Assembly (NCBI GenBank): GCA_021816585.1
Contig: JAKAXL010000008.1
Coordinates: forward strand, 3,271-67,270
Reading direction: 5' to 3'
Origin: Pseudomonadota bacterium
GTDB lineage: Bacteria > Pseudomonadota > Gammaproteobacteria > Burkholderiales > Burkholderiaceae_C
Length of the DNA stretch: 64,000 bases
The translations under genes and the position numbers were made by a program. Positions 21,010 to 29,423 of this stretch are shown piece by piece (position 1 is the first letter of the stretch; the number at the start of each line of letters is the position of its first letter). Under the pieces are notes generated by a model. The model was not told where the DNA came from. It saw nothing but the letters and a program-made list of their open reading frames with translations, and did no database searches.

Positions 21010-21638
21010 GGGTCGAGCTCCACGCTGTGGCCGCCCGGCAGCGCGATCGGCTGGTGGCTGGTCAGCACCGCGCTGCCGCCGCCGCGCAGGTGGTCCTGCA
21101 CCAGCGAGCACACCATGTCGACACCGTCGGCGTCGAGCGCGGCGAAGGGTTCGTCGAGAATCCACAGCCGGGCGCCCCGGACGAGCACCCGCGCCAGCAG
21201 CGCGCGCCGGCGCTGGCCCTGCGACAGCACACGCATCGGCAGGGATTCGCGCCCGCGCAGTCCCACCCGCCACAGCGCGGCGCAGCCGGCACGCGGCTCG
21301 AGCGCGCGTCCGTCGAGGGCCGCGGCCAGGCGCAGGTTCTCCAATGCGCTGAGGTCGTCCTTGACGGCGTGGCGGTGGCCGAAGTAGGCCAGCGCACCGC
21401 GGTAGTCCTCCCCGGCGCGCGCCAGCTCGACGCCATTCCACTCGACCCGGCCCGCGTACGGGCGCGCCAGTCCGGTCAGCAGGCGCAGCAGGCTGGTCTT
21501 GCCCGCGCCGTTGGCTCCGCGCACGTGCAGCCACTGGCCCGCTCGCAGGCTGAAATCCAGGCCCGCGAACAATTCGCGGCTGCCGCGGCGGCAACTCAGC
21601 GCGGTGGCTCGCAGTTCGTGCTCGTGTGTGTCGTTCAT
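21006..21638 (-). CDS. ccmA: Cytochrome c biogenesis ATPase CcmA
   Basis: 210 residues: Walker A GANGAGKTSLLRLL, signature SQGQRRRALLAR and Walker B LWILDEPFAALDADG. First gene of the ccm operon, providing ATP hydrolysis for haem release with CcmB. The ATG at 21638 was chosen because the upstream in-frame extension is Cys/Arg-rich and unlike the family. Confidence 0.94.
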   Translation of the reverse strand: MNDTHEHELRATALSCRRGSRELFAGLDFSLRAGQWLHVRGANGAGKTSLLRLLTGLARPYAGRVEWNGVELARAGEDYRGALAYFGHRHAVKDDLSALENLRLAAALDGRALEPRAGCAALWRVGLRGRESLPMRVLSQGQRRRALLARVLVRGARLWILDEPFAALDADGVDMVCSLVQDHLRGGGSAVLTSHQPIALPGGHSVELDP

Positions 21639-21882
21639 GGCAAGCTTCTTGGGGACACCCGGCTTGCGGCCCCGGCCCCCGTTGACATCTGGCCTGAACG
21701 ATATGCAGGGGAAAACCCGACCCCTTTGCTCCGAATCAAGCAAATACACATTCCTACAAAAACAACACAACTAAGTGTGGGATTGCGTCGGGGCTTGATC
21801 GAAGGCAAACCGGCCGACCGCGGCGGCCTCCTACGATCGTCGCGGGAAGTCCTCGTCGGCGCGATCGCTGCGCCCCGTCAAG

Positions 21883-23907
21883 ATGTCGATGCGAATTCAG
21901 CCCGTGCGGGTGGTCGGCCTGTTCGCGGTGCTGACCATCGTCGCCGTCTCGGTGTCCGTGCTGGCCCTGTTGTGGGGGCTGCGCGAGCGTGCGCTCACGC
22001 GCGACGCGCAGCGCACCGACACGCTGACGCGCCTGCTGGCGCAACAGACCGCGCAGAACTTCGCGCGCAGCGACGCCACGCTGCGCAGCGTGGCCGACCG
22101 CCTGGACTCCTCCTTCATCGGCCGCCTCGGGCTCGACAGCCTGCCGGTGCACCTGCTGCTGGCCGCGCACGCCCACGGACTCGGCGAGCCCGGCACGCTG
22201 TTCATCGTCGACCCGCAGGGCCGGGTCGTGAACAGCACCCGCGAATTCCCGGCGCCGGCGATTTCGGTGGCGAACCGCGGCTACTTCGAGGCCTTCGCGC
22301 GCAACCATGCCCACGGTCTGTACATCGGCGGCCCGGTCAGCAGCCGCGTCAGCGCGGTCTGGACCGTGCACCTGGCACGCGCGCTGCGCAACCCGGACGG
22401 CTCGCTGCGCGGCGTGCTGGTGGCGGGAATCGCGCGCGACCAGATGGAGTCGCTGTTCGGCTACGTGCTGCAGGATTTCGGGCGCCCGGTGGCGCTGTAC
22501 CTGGACGACGGCAGGCTGCTGGCCAGTCTGCCGCGACGCGACTTCCTGCTCGACCAGCCCGCGCCGGAACTCGCCGGGCTGCGCCTGCCGGCCGCCGGCG
22601 CGCTGCTGCACGCCGACGTGCTGCGCGGCGACGGCGACCAGTTGCTGAGCCTGGCCAGGGTGCCCGGTCTGCCGCTGCTGATCGGGGTGGAGCAGACGCG
22701 CGCCGCGACGCTGGCGTCATGGCGCGAGGTCGCCGCGCCGATCGCGCTGGGCGCGCTGCTGGTGTGCGGCTTTCTCGGCGCGGCGGCGCTGCTGCTGAGC
22801 TACGAGCTGCAGCGCGAGCAACAGCTCGACCAGGCGCTGCGCGAAGCCGACGACCGCTACCGGCGCACCATCGATTCGGTGATGGACGCCATGGTCTCCG
22901 TCGACGAGCAGCAGCGCATCATCCTGTTCAACCCGGCTGCCGAACGCATGTTCGGCATCCCCGCAGGCGAAGCGCTGGGCAAGCCGCTGGACCTGTTGAT
23001 CCCGCCGCGCCTGCAGCAGGCGCACGGCGCGCACATGCAGGAGTTCGCGCGCTCGGCGCTGGCGTCGAAGGACATGGCCCCGAACCGCGAAGTGGTCGGC
23101 CGACGTGCCGACGGCACCGAGTTCCCGGTGGAGTCGGCGGTGTCGCAGACCCGCATCGACGGCGCCGTGCAGTTCACCGCGGTGCTGCGCGACGTCACCG
23201 AGCGACGCCGACGCCAGGCCGAGCTGGAGCAGATGAACCGCGAACTGCGGCGCCTGTCCAACGCCCAGCAGACGGTGCGCGAGGAGGAGCGTGCACGCAT
23301 CTCGCGCGAGCTGCACGACGAGCTGGGGCAGTTGCTCACCGGCGTCAAGCTCGACCTGTCGCGCCTGATCGCACGCTCGCGCGACGGCCGCCAGCTCGCG
23401 CCGCAGACCTTCGAGTCGATGCGCCAGCTGCTCGACGGCGCGATGGCCTCGGTGCGGCGCATCTCCACCGAACTGCGTCCGCGCATGCTCGACGACCTCA
23501 GCTTCGGCGAGGCGCTGAGCTGGCTGGCCGGGGAATTCGGCCGGCGCAGCGGCATCGAGGTGCAGCTGCGGCTCGACGCCGCCCGCCATGTGCGCACCGA
23601 CGCGATGTCGACCGGGCTGTTCCGCATCGTGCAGGAATCGCTGACCAACATCGCCCGTCACGCCGGCGCCACCAAGGTGCGCATCGAACTGCTCGAGTCC
23701 GACGGCCGGCTGCGCCTGAAGGTGCGCGACAACGGCTGCGGCATCGACCCGCGGCGCATCGGCACCGGGGTCGGGCTGCTGAGCATGCGCGAGCGCGCCA
23801 CCGCGCTGGGCGCCAGCCTGCACATCGTCGCCGCGCAGGGCGGCGGCACCGAGATCGAGCTCGACATGCCCCTGCACGACACCGCAGCCGAAGGAGTCCC
23901 GACATGA
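21883..23907 (+). CDS. NarX-type sensor histidine kinase with periplasmic sensor and PAS domain
   Basis: 674 residues. Helix 1 (about 9-31) and helix 2 (about 285-308) bracket a periplasmic dCache-like region (LFIVDPQGRVVNST, SVANRGYFEAF). A PAS domain follows (about 325-445: RRTIDSVMDAMVSVDEQQRI, FNPAAERMFG). The HisKA_3 dimerisation box has the phospho-acceptor in ERARISRELHDELGQLLTG (His about 476), and the ATPase end shows DNGCGIDPRR and GVGLLSMRERA. The stop overlaps the response regulator start (ATGA). Position next to the outer-membrane cytochrome genes suggests it controls them; the signal is unknown. Confidence 0.9.
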   Translation: MSMRIQPVRVVGLFAVLTIVAVSVSVLALLWGLRERALTRDAQRTDTLTRLLAQQTAQNFARSDATLRSVADRLDSSFIGRLGLDSLPVHLLLAAHAHGLGEPGTLFIVDPQGRVVNSTREFPAPAISVANRGYFEAFARNHAHGLYIGGPVSSRVSAVWTVHLARALRNPDGSLRGVLVAGIARDQMESLFGYVLQDFGRPVALYLDDGRLLASLPRRDFLLDQPAPELAGLRLPAAGALLHADVLRGDGDQLLSLARVPGLPLLIGVEQTRAATLASWREVAAPIALGALLVCGFLGAAALLLSYELQREQQLDQALREADDRYRRTIDSVMDAMVSVDEQQRIILFNPAAERMFGIPAGEALGKPLDLLIPPRLQQAHGAHMQEFARSALASKDMAPNREVVGRRADGTEFPVESAVSQTRIDGAVQFTAVLRDVTERRRRQAELEQMNRELRRLSNAQQTVREEERARISRELHDELGQLLTGVKLDLSRLIARSRDGRQLAPQTFESMRQLLDGAMASVRRISTELRPRMLDDLSFGEALSWLAGEFGRRSGIEVQLRLDAARHVRTDAMSTGLFRIVQESLTNIARHAGATKVRIELLESDGRLRLKVRDNGCGIDPRRIGTGVGLLSMRERATALGASLHIVAAQGGGTEIELDMPLHDTAAEGVPT

Positions 23908-24554
23908 ACCGCCACGAAGTCCTGCTGGCCGACGATCACGCGATCATCCGCAACGGCCTGCGCAACATCCTCGACGACACCGACGACCTGCGCTGCGCCG
24001 GCGAGGCCGACAACGGCCATGCCCTGCTCGAACGGGTGCGCCAACGCGACTGGGACCTGCTGATCCTGGACCTGTCGATGCCGGGCCGCAACGGACTGGA
24101 GCTGATCCGGCTGGTCAAGGCCGAGCGCCCCCACCTGCCGATCCTGGTGTTCACGATGCACCAGGAGGAGCAGTACGCGGTGCGCGCGATGCGCGCCGGA
24201 GCGTCCGGCTACCTGACCAAGGAGGTCGACGGCGACGTGCTGCTGTCGGCGATCCGCAAGGTCGCCCGCGGCGGCGTGTACGTCAGCGCCAAGCTGGCCG
24301 AGCTGCTGGCCACCGACGTGTCGCGCCCGCGTGACGTGCCCGCGCACACCCTGCTGTCGAATCGCGAATTCGAGATCTTCCAGCGCATCGTCGACGGGCG
24401 CAGCCTGACCGACATCGCGACCGAGCTGCGGCTGAGCGTGAAGACCATCAGCACCCACAAGTCGCACATCCTCGAGAAGATGGATGCCGACCACGACGTC
24501 GACCTGGTCCGCTACGCGCTGCAGCACGGGCTGGCCGACGCCACGATGGACTGA
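23904..24554 (+). CDS. NarL/FixJ-family response regulator
   Basis: 216 residues: receiver domain with acidic pair LLADDH, phospho-acceptor Asp in LLILDLSMPGRNG and Lys in YLTKEVDGD, then a LuxR-type helix-turn-helix (LSNREFEIFQRIVDGRSLTDIATELRLSVKTISTHKSHILEKM). Translationally coupled to the kinase. The operator is plausibly the TTCCGATG array located 140-170 bases downstream of its stop. Confidence 0.93.
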   Translation: MNRHEVLLADDHAIIRNGLRNILDDTDDLRCAGEADNGHALLERVRQRDWDLLILDLSMPGRNGLELIRLVKAERPHLPILVFTMHQEEQYAVRAMRAGASGYLTKEVDGDVLLSAIRKVARGGVYVSAKLAELLATDVSRPRDVPAHTLLSNREFEIFQRIVDGRSLTDIATELRLSVKTISTHKSHILEKMDADHDVDLVRYALQHGLADATMD

Positions 24555-24616
24555 GCGGCGGGCGCCCGCGCGCCGCGTCGCCCCGGTCCTCGTTCCCTTC
24601 CCTCGATCCTCCTGAA

Positions 24617-24641
24617 GCGCCGCCGCGCTCGACGCGGCGCG
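24617..24641 (+). terminator. GC-rich hairpin after the response regulator gene
   Basis: GCGCCGC and GCGGCGC arms flank a short loop some 60 bases after the regulator stop. There is no T-run, so it would be a pause or factor-assisted terminator at best. Confidence 0.3.
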
Positions 24642-24693
24642 CGCCGTGTTCGCGCGTGCGCGGGCGGCTCGGCCCTGCGCGGCGTCGCCGCGA

Positions 24694-24722
24694 TTCCGAT
24701 GCGCCATCGGAATTTTCCGATG
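24694..24722. promoter_or_regulatory. Triple half-site array TTCCGATG / CATCGGAA / TTCCGATG
   Basis: TTCCGATG at 24694-24701, its inverse CATCGGAA at 24705-24712, and TTCCGATG again at 24715-24722. The spacing is 10-11 bases, so all three face one side of the helix. It lies between the NarL-type regulator and the cytochrome genes and fits an operator for a dimeric LuxR-type regulator. The first pair followed by TTTT could alternatively act as a weak terminator. Confidence 0.5.
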
Positions 24723-24763
24723 CTCATTTTGAGCCTGCGCCGATGGCGCCCCAGGGTTATCCC
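24722..24763. promoter_or_regulatory. Further symmetric elements upstream of the cytochrome genes
   Basis: Three elements follow the half-site array: GCTCA-TTT-TGAGC (24722-24734), the palindrome GCGCCGATGGCGC (24737-24749) and GGGTTATCCC (24754-24763). The last recurs in the PQQ dehydrogenase leader at 56424-56433. Together they make this 90-base stretch the likely control region of the electron conduit genes. Confidence 0.4.
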
Positions 24764-24841
24764 CAAGAAGAATGAACCCCATGAACCACCGGTGGCGCCC
24801 GGCGCTGCCACGCACGCAATTCCTTGCATCGGATGACCATC

Positions 24842-25183
24842 ATGAAACCCCTCAGACTCCCCGCCCTCGCCGCTCTCGCCACCGCCTTCGTCCTCGCCGT
24901 CCCGGCCGCGCATGCGGCGGAGACGGCCGACATCGCCGCCGGCAGGGCCCTCGTGCAGCAGCACGCCTGCTTCACCTGCCACGCCATCGAGGGCACCAAG
25001 ATCGGCCCGAGCTTCACCGACCTTGCCGCCAAGTTCGCCGCGATGGGCGAAGGCAAGGCCGAGAAGGCCCTCGACCAGGACGTGCACGCCGGGGTCAAGG
25101 GAACCCCGATGCCCGCCAACCCGTCGCTGAGCCAGGCCGAGCTGGACAAGATCGCCGACTGGATCCTGAGCCTGAAGAAGTAG
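24842..25183 (+). CDS. Small periplasmic monoheme cytochrome c
   Basis: 113 residues: Sec signal ending at about residue 24 (ALATAFVLAVPAAHA), one haem site CFTCH and a Met ligand candidate in GTPMPANPSLS, typical class I cytochrome c (c5/c551-like). First gene of the cytochrome cluster, 44 bases before the decaheme gene. It likely shuttles electrons between the decaheme protein and inner-membrane carriers. In-frame Met codons lie slightly upstream, but the MKPLRLP start gives a normal signal peptide. Confidence 0.88.
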   Translation: MKPLRLPALAALATAFVLAVPAAHAAETADIAAGRALVQQHACFTCHAIEGTKIGPSFTDLAAKFAAMGEGKAEKALDQDVHAGVKGTPMPANPSLSQAELDKIADWILSLKK

Positions 25184-25227
25184 GCCCACAGCCCGTCATC
25201 CCATCGACCGACCCAAGGGAGCACAAG

Positions 25228-26241
25228 GTGCAGATCACCCAGAAATTCATCGTGGCTGCCGCGGTACTGCTCGGCAGCTGGGGCGTAGCGGCGCATGCCG
25301 CGGACCCCATCCGGCTGCCGGCGCTGGGCGCCTCGCAGCAAGCCCCCGTCTCGGCAGCGCAGAGTTCCAGGGAGCACCTGGCGCAGGACGCCAAGTGCAC
25401 GCGCTGCCACGACGAGAACGAATCCAAGCCGGTGCTGGCCTTCTTCCAGACCCCGATGGGAGTCACCGGCGACCCGCGCACCCCCACCTGCGAGAGCTGC
25501 CACGGCCCGAGCCTGGCGCACCTGCGCGGGCCGGTCAACGGCAAGATCGCGCCGCCCGACGTGGTGTTCAACCGCACCGGCCCCTATCCCGAATCCAGCG
25601 CCGGCAACCGCGCCGCGGCCTGCCTGGCCTGCCACTCGGGCACCCAGCGCACGCACTGGGACGGCAGCCCGCACCAGGTCAACGGCCTGGCCTGCAACGA
25701 CTGCCACAAGGTGCACGCCGCGGTCGACCCGGTCCGCACCAAGGGCCTGCAGCAGACCGTCTGCTACACGTGCCACAAGGACCGGCGCGCGGACTTCATG
25801 AAGATCTCGCACCACCCGGTCCCCGAGGGCAAGATGCTCTGCTCGGATTGCCACAATCCGCACGGCTCGGTCGGTCCCTTCCTGATGAAGAAGGCGACCA
25901 TCAACGAGACCTGCTGGACCTGCCATGCCGACAAGCGCGGTCCGTTCCTGTGGGAACACGAGCCGGTCACCGAGAACTGCACCAACTGCCACAACCCGCA
26001 CGGCTCGAACATCGCGCCGCTGCTCAAGGCTCGTCCGCCCTTCCTGTGCCAGGAATGCCATGACGGCCCGCACCAGAGCAAGAACCTGTTCGGCCCCGGC
26101 GTCGCCGGACCGTCGACCGCTACCGGATTCAGCGCCATCCCGGGAAGCCCGGCAGCAGGTGGCGTCGGCGAAGGCTGTCTGAACTGCCACATCATGGTCC
26201 ACGGTTCGAACAACCCCGCCGGCGCGTTCCTGCAGCGCTAG
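25228..26241 (+). CDS. Decaheme c-type cytochrome, MtrA/MtoA/PioA (DmsE) family
   Basis: 337 residues with Sec signal (IVAAAVLLGSWGVAAHA) and exactly ten CXXCH sites: CTRCH, CESCH, CLACH, CNDCH, CYTCH, CSDCH, CWTCH, CTNCH, CQECH and CLNCH. Family members thread through an MtrB/PioB porin and carry electrons across the outer membrane, inward in iron oxidisers (MtoA, PioA) or outward in metal reducers (MtrA). Start: a GTG at 25228 placed seven bases after AAGGGAG. The porin gene follows after 22 bases. No MtrC-type surface cytochrome is present, as in iron-oxidising MtoAB/PioAB systems. Confidence 0.93.
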   Translation: MQITQKFIVAAAVLLGSWGVAAHAADPIRLPALGASQQAPVSAAQSSREHLAQDAKCTRCHDENESKPVLAFFQTPMGVTGDPRTPTCESCHGPSLAHLRGPVNGKIAPPDVVFNRTGPYPESSAGNRAAACLACHSGTQRTHWDGSPHQVNGLACNDCHKVHAAVDPVRTKGLQQTVCYTCHKDRRADFMKISHHPVPEGKMLCSDCHNPHGSVGPFLMKKATINETCWTCHADKRGPFLWEHEPVTENCTNCHNPHGSNIAPLLKARPPFLCQECHDGPHQSKNLFGPGVAGPSTATGFSAIPGSPAAGGVGEGCLNCHIMVHGSNNPAGAFLQR

Positions 26242-26263
26242 AGATCGAGACAAGGAGCACGAG

Positions 26264-28678
26264 ATGACACACCGCAAGACCGTGCTGCGCGCCAGGCCCC
26301 TCACCCTCGCCCTGCGCGCCGCCCTGGCCACACTCGCCGTCGCGTCGATCGCCCCGGCGGCCCTGGCCGACAGTGCCCTCGACAAGTTGATCAAACCGAC
26401 GAACACGATCGACATCGGAGGCATCTACATCAACCACGGCTCGGACCTGTTCGGGCAGTACAACGGACTGGAGAACTCGGGTCCGACCCTGCTGGGCGGC
26501 TTCAGCCTGCGCGGGGGCAACGGCTACGGCCAGCAGCCCGGCGCGAACACCTGGTTCGTGCAGGGCAGCAACCTGGGCACGACCTCCCGCTCGCTGTCGG
26601 GCGGGATCGCCAACCAGGGCACCTGGAGCCTGGGCCTGAGCTTCGACCAGCTGCGCAACTACGGCGGCGATTCGCTGACCACCGCCCCGGGCACGTTTCA
26701 GACCCCGCTGATCGGAAGCCCCGGCAGCAACGTGTACACGATGCCGTCCACCTTCGGCTACATCAGCGCCAGCGGAACCGGCACGCAGGGACTGACCCCC
26801 GACCAGCAGCAGTTCTTCCACACCGACCACCTGTACGTGCAGCGCGACACCACCAGGCTCGACGCCAGCCATCAACTGAAGATGGGGTGGGACGTCACCT
26901 TCCACTGGACGAGCATCCGCGAAAGCGGGGCGATCCTGGCCTCCGCGATGGCCGATTCGCTGACCGGCGGCATCATCACCGCATCGGGAACCAGGTTCAG
27001 TTCGGATCTCGGCGGGCAGAAGACTCTCGGCCTGCCCTATCCGACCCAGTACAAGACCAACAACTTCCAGCTGGCATTGAACTGGGCCGGGGACAAGGGC
27101 TTCTTCACCGGGGCCTACTACGGCTCGATGTTCCACGACGACTACAGCGGCGTGTGGTTCCCCAACCCGTACCGCAACAACGTCACCACCGGCGCGGCGC
27201 CCGGCAGCACCTATCCGCTGGACGTGGAGTCGACTCCGCCGAGCAACACCGACAACGAGCTGCAGTTCAGCGGCGGCTACAAGATCAATCCGAAGACCCA
27301 GCTGGTCGGCGGATATTCGTACGGCCGCAACACGCAGAACATGGCCTACGCCTACGAGCCGGCGCAGATCGGGACCGGACCCACCAGCCTCGGCGGGCTT
27401 CCCGTGGGTTCCCTGGACGGCCTGGTGGTCACGCAGCACGCGAACTGGAGCCTGACCAACCAGACCACGAGCACCGTCACGCTCTCCGCGGGGATGATCT
27501 ACAGCAAGCGCGACAACCAGACGGCGTCGTACCTGTACAACTTCGAAGCCCCCGACAGCGGCCCCGGAACCGACTGGTTCAGCCTCTACAACATCCCGAT
27601 GAGCAACAGCCACCTGCAGACCAAGCTGGCGGGCGACTGGCGCTTCCTGCCCGGCCAGCGACTGCACCTGGCCTTGCAGAACGAGCGGGTCGAGCGCTGG
27701 TGCGACAGTACCGCCTACACGGCCGACCTGGTGATGCCCAACGACCTGTACACCGGAACCGGGGTCCCGGCCACCGGCTGCGCGGCCGTCCCGGAAAGCC
27801 GCGAGAACACGGTCAAGCTGGACTACTACCTGCGCCCGAAGGGCAGCCTGAACTTCCTCGCCGGGGTGAAGTGGGCCAACCGCAAGTCGGCGTTGAACAC
27901 TTCGTACTACAACCCGATCACCGACGTGAACAGCGGTGAGGCCGACATGCCCGGGTGGGTGGCGTTCTTCGATGCGTCCCGCAGACAGTTGCAAGGCCAC
28001 TTCGGCGTCAACTGGATGGTCAACAGCGCATTCACTCTGAGCCTGGATGGAGCCCTGGGCAACGACCAGTACGGCGACTCGGTGCTGGGGCGGCAAAGCG
28101 GCCACGACTCCACCGTCGACCTGGAAGGCGACTACCAGCTCGGCAACCAGCGCACGGCGAGCGTGTTCGCCACCTGGCAGCGCCAGACCAGCGACGGCGT
28201 GTCCGAAGCCAGTGGCGCGGCCTACAACTGGGTGACCGGCCTCAAGGACCAGGCGGTGACCCTGGGCGCGGCGTTCAAGCAGGCGGGCCTGATGGACGAC
28301 AAGCTGACCGTGACGGCGCGCGTGTCGTACTCGGAGGACACGAACAACGAGAACACCGCGATCGTGCCGGGAAGCGGCAGCAAGGCCGCCGCCACCGCGG
28401 TGAGTTGCGCCACTCCGAGCCTGAGCGGCTACACCTGCGGCAGCGTGCCCGACCTGAAGACCAAGATCACGCGCCTGGATCTGGCGGCCAAGTACAAGCT
28501 CACCAAGCAGAGCGCGCTGCACTTCGGCTACCTGTATGCGCGCTACGACGTCAACGACTACATGTACCTGGCGCAGATGATGGGCTATACGCCGACCAGC
28601 GTGCTGCCGTGGAACGAGCAGAACCCCACGGTGTCCGTCAATGCGGTCTACGCCGAGTACCTGTATTCCTTCCAGTGA
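26264..28678 (+). CDS. Outer-membrane beta-barrel of the MtrB/PioB decaheme-associated family
   Basis: 804 residues: Sec signal ending ALA near residue 35, then DIGGIYINHGSDLFGQYNGLENSG, a family-like start of the barrel, many alternating hydrophobic strands with aromatic girdles, and a C-terminal strand ending VYAEYLYSFQ. It would sheath the decaheme cytochrome in the outer membrane. No N-terminal CXXC pair like that of Shewanella MtrB is seen; the Cys residues sit in two loops instead (RWCDS, TGCAAV; VSCAT, GYTCGS). AAGGAG precedes the ATG. Last gene of the cluster, followed by a strong terminator. Confidence 0.9.
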   Translation: MTHRKTVLRARPLTLALRAALATLAVASIAPAALADSALDKLIKPTNTIDIGGIYINHGSDLFGQYNGLENSGPTLLGGFSLRGGNGYGQQPGANTWFVQGSNLGTTSRSLSGGIANQGTWSLGLSFDQLRNYGGDSLTTAPGTFQTPLIGSPGSNVYTMPSTFGYISASGTGTQGLTPDQQQFFHTDHLYVQRDTTRLDASHQLKMGWDVTFHWTSIRESGAILASAMADSLTGGIITASGTRFSSDLGGQKTLGLPYPTQYKTNNFQLALNWAGDKGFFTGAYYGSMFHDDYSGVWFPNPYRNNVTTGAAPGSTYPLDVESTPPSNTDNELQFSGGYKINPKTQLVGGYSYGRNTQNMAYAYEPAQIGTGPTSLGGLPVGSLDGLVVTQHANWSLTNQTTSTVTLSAGMIYSKRDNQTASYLYNFEAPDSGPGTDWFSLYNIPMSNSHLQTKLAGDWRFLPGQRLHLALQNERVERWCDSTAYTADLVMPNDLYTGTGVPATGCAAVPESRENTVKLDYYLRPKGSLNFLAGVKWANRKSALNTSYYNPITDVNSGEADMPGWVAFFDASRRQLQGHFGVNWMVNSAFTLSLDGALGNDQYGDSVLGRQSGHDSTVDLEGDYQLGNQRTASVFATWQRQTSDGVSEASGAAYNWVTGLKDQAVTLGAAFKQAGLMDDKLTVTARVSYSEDTNNENTAIVPGSGSKAAATAVSCATPSLSGYTCGSVPDLKTKITRLDLAAKYKLTKQSALHFGYLYARYDVNDYMYLAQMMGYTPTSVLPWNEQNPTVSVNAVYAEYLYSFQ

Positions 28679-28685
28679 CCGGACG

Positions 28686-28706
28686 GCCGCCCGCCACGCG
28701 GGCGGC
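28686..28706 (+). terminator. Hairpin just after the porin gene
   Basis: GCCGCCCG and CGGGCGGC arms with a five-base loop, starting seven bases after the porin stop. It has no T-run and sits ahead of the stronger terminator at 28719. Confidence 0.4.
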
Positions 28707-28718
28707 ATGAACCCGGCA

Positions 28719-28753
28719 ACGGGGCCGCGGCCGAGCCGCGGCCCCGTTTGTTT
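28719..28753 (+). terminator. Rho-independent terminator of the outer-membrane cytochrome cluster
   Basis: A perfect 12-base-pair stem (ACGGGGCCGCGG with CCGCGGCCCCGT, loop CCGAG) is followed by TTGTTT. It ends the transcription unit of the two-component/cytochrome/porin genes before the isochorismatase-family gene. Confidence 0.8.
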
Positions 28754-28855
28754 CCTGGCGGCGCCGAGCACGCACTACACTGCCCTCCCGCCTTCCCGGC
28801 CCTCCCGCCCGGACATCGCCCGAGCCTCGATGCTCGACGCGGCGCCCCACCTGCC

Positions 28856-29413
28856 ATGCCCCTGACTACCCTGGACCCGCGGTCCGCGCTGATCGTCGTC
28901 GACCTGCAGCGCGGAATCGCCGCGCTGCCCACCGTGCACCCGATTGCGCCGGTGGTGGACAACGCCGCCCGACTCGCCGCGGCCTTTCGTGCGCGCGGCC
29001 TGCCCGTCGTGCTGGTCAACGTCTCGGGCACGGCCCCCGGGCGCAGCGAACACCCGCGCCGCAACACCTCGCAGACCCCCGACTGGGCCGAACTGCTGCC
29101 CGAGCTCGATGCGCAGCCGCGGGACCACCGCGTGACCAAGCGCACCTGGGGCGCGTTCACCGGCACCGACCTGACCGACTACCTGCGACTGTGCGAAGTC
29201 ACGCAGGTCGTGGTGTGCGGCGTGGCCACCAGCATCGGCGTCGAGTCCACCGCGCGCCAGGCCCACGAACTCGGCTTCCACGTCGCGCTGGTGACCGACG
29301 CGATGACCGACCTCGACGCCGAGGCCCACGCCAACAGCCTGCAGCGCATCTTCCCGCGCCTGGGCGAGACCGGCAGCACCGGGCAGTTGCTGCAGCTGCT
29401 GCAGGCGCCTTGA
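28856..29413 (+). CDS. Isochorismatase-family cysteine hydrolase
   Basis: 185 residues. The catalytic triad of the family is present: Asp in IVVDLQRGI, Lys in RVTKRTWGAF and Cys in VVVCGVATSIGVES, with the cis-peptide before the Cys helix. Members cleave isochorismate, nicotinamide, N-carbamoyl compounds and others; the substrate is not predictable here. It ends ten bases from the convergent transporter gene. Confidence 0.85.
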   Translation: MPLTTLDPRSALIVVDLQRGIAALPTVHPIAPVVDNAARLAAAFRARGLPVVLVNVSGTAPGRSEHPRRNTSQTPDWAELLPELDAQPRDHRVTKRTWGAFTGTDLTDYLRLCEVTQVVVCGVATSIGVESTARQAHELGFHVALVTDAMTDLDAEAHANSLQRIFPRLGETGSTGQLLQLLQAP

Positions 29414-29423
29414 GCCCAGGCTC

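Noticed and set aside
21730-21800. ATCAAG and CTTGAT half-sites between ccmA and the kinase gene, resembling an FNR/CRP site
   Set aside because: The halves are about 50 bases apart rather than four, so no FNR-type site is formed.
20928-24554. Very long plus-strand frame spanning ccm and kinase regions
   Set aside because: Only its last 216 codons (23904-24554) are a real gene; the rest is out-of-frame shadow in high-GC DNA.
24754-24763. GGGTTATCCC as a DnaA box
   Set aside because: It lacks the CACA end of the TTATNCACA consensus, and no replication gene is nearby.
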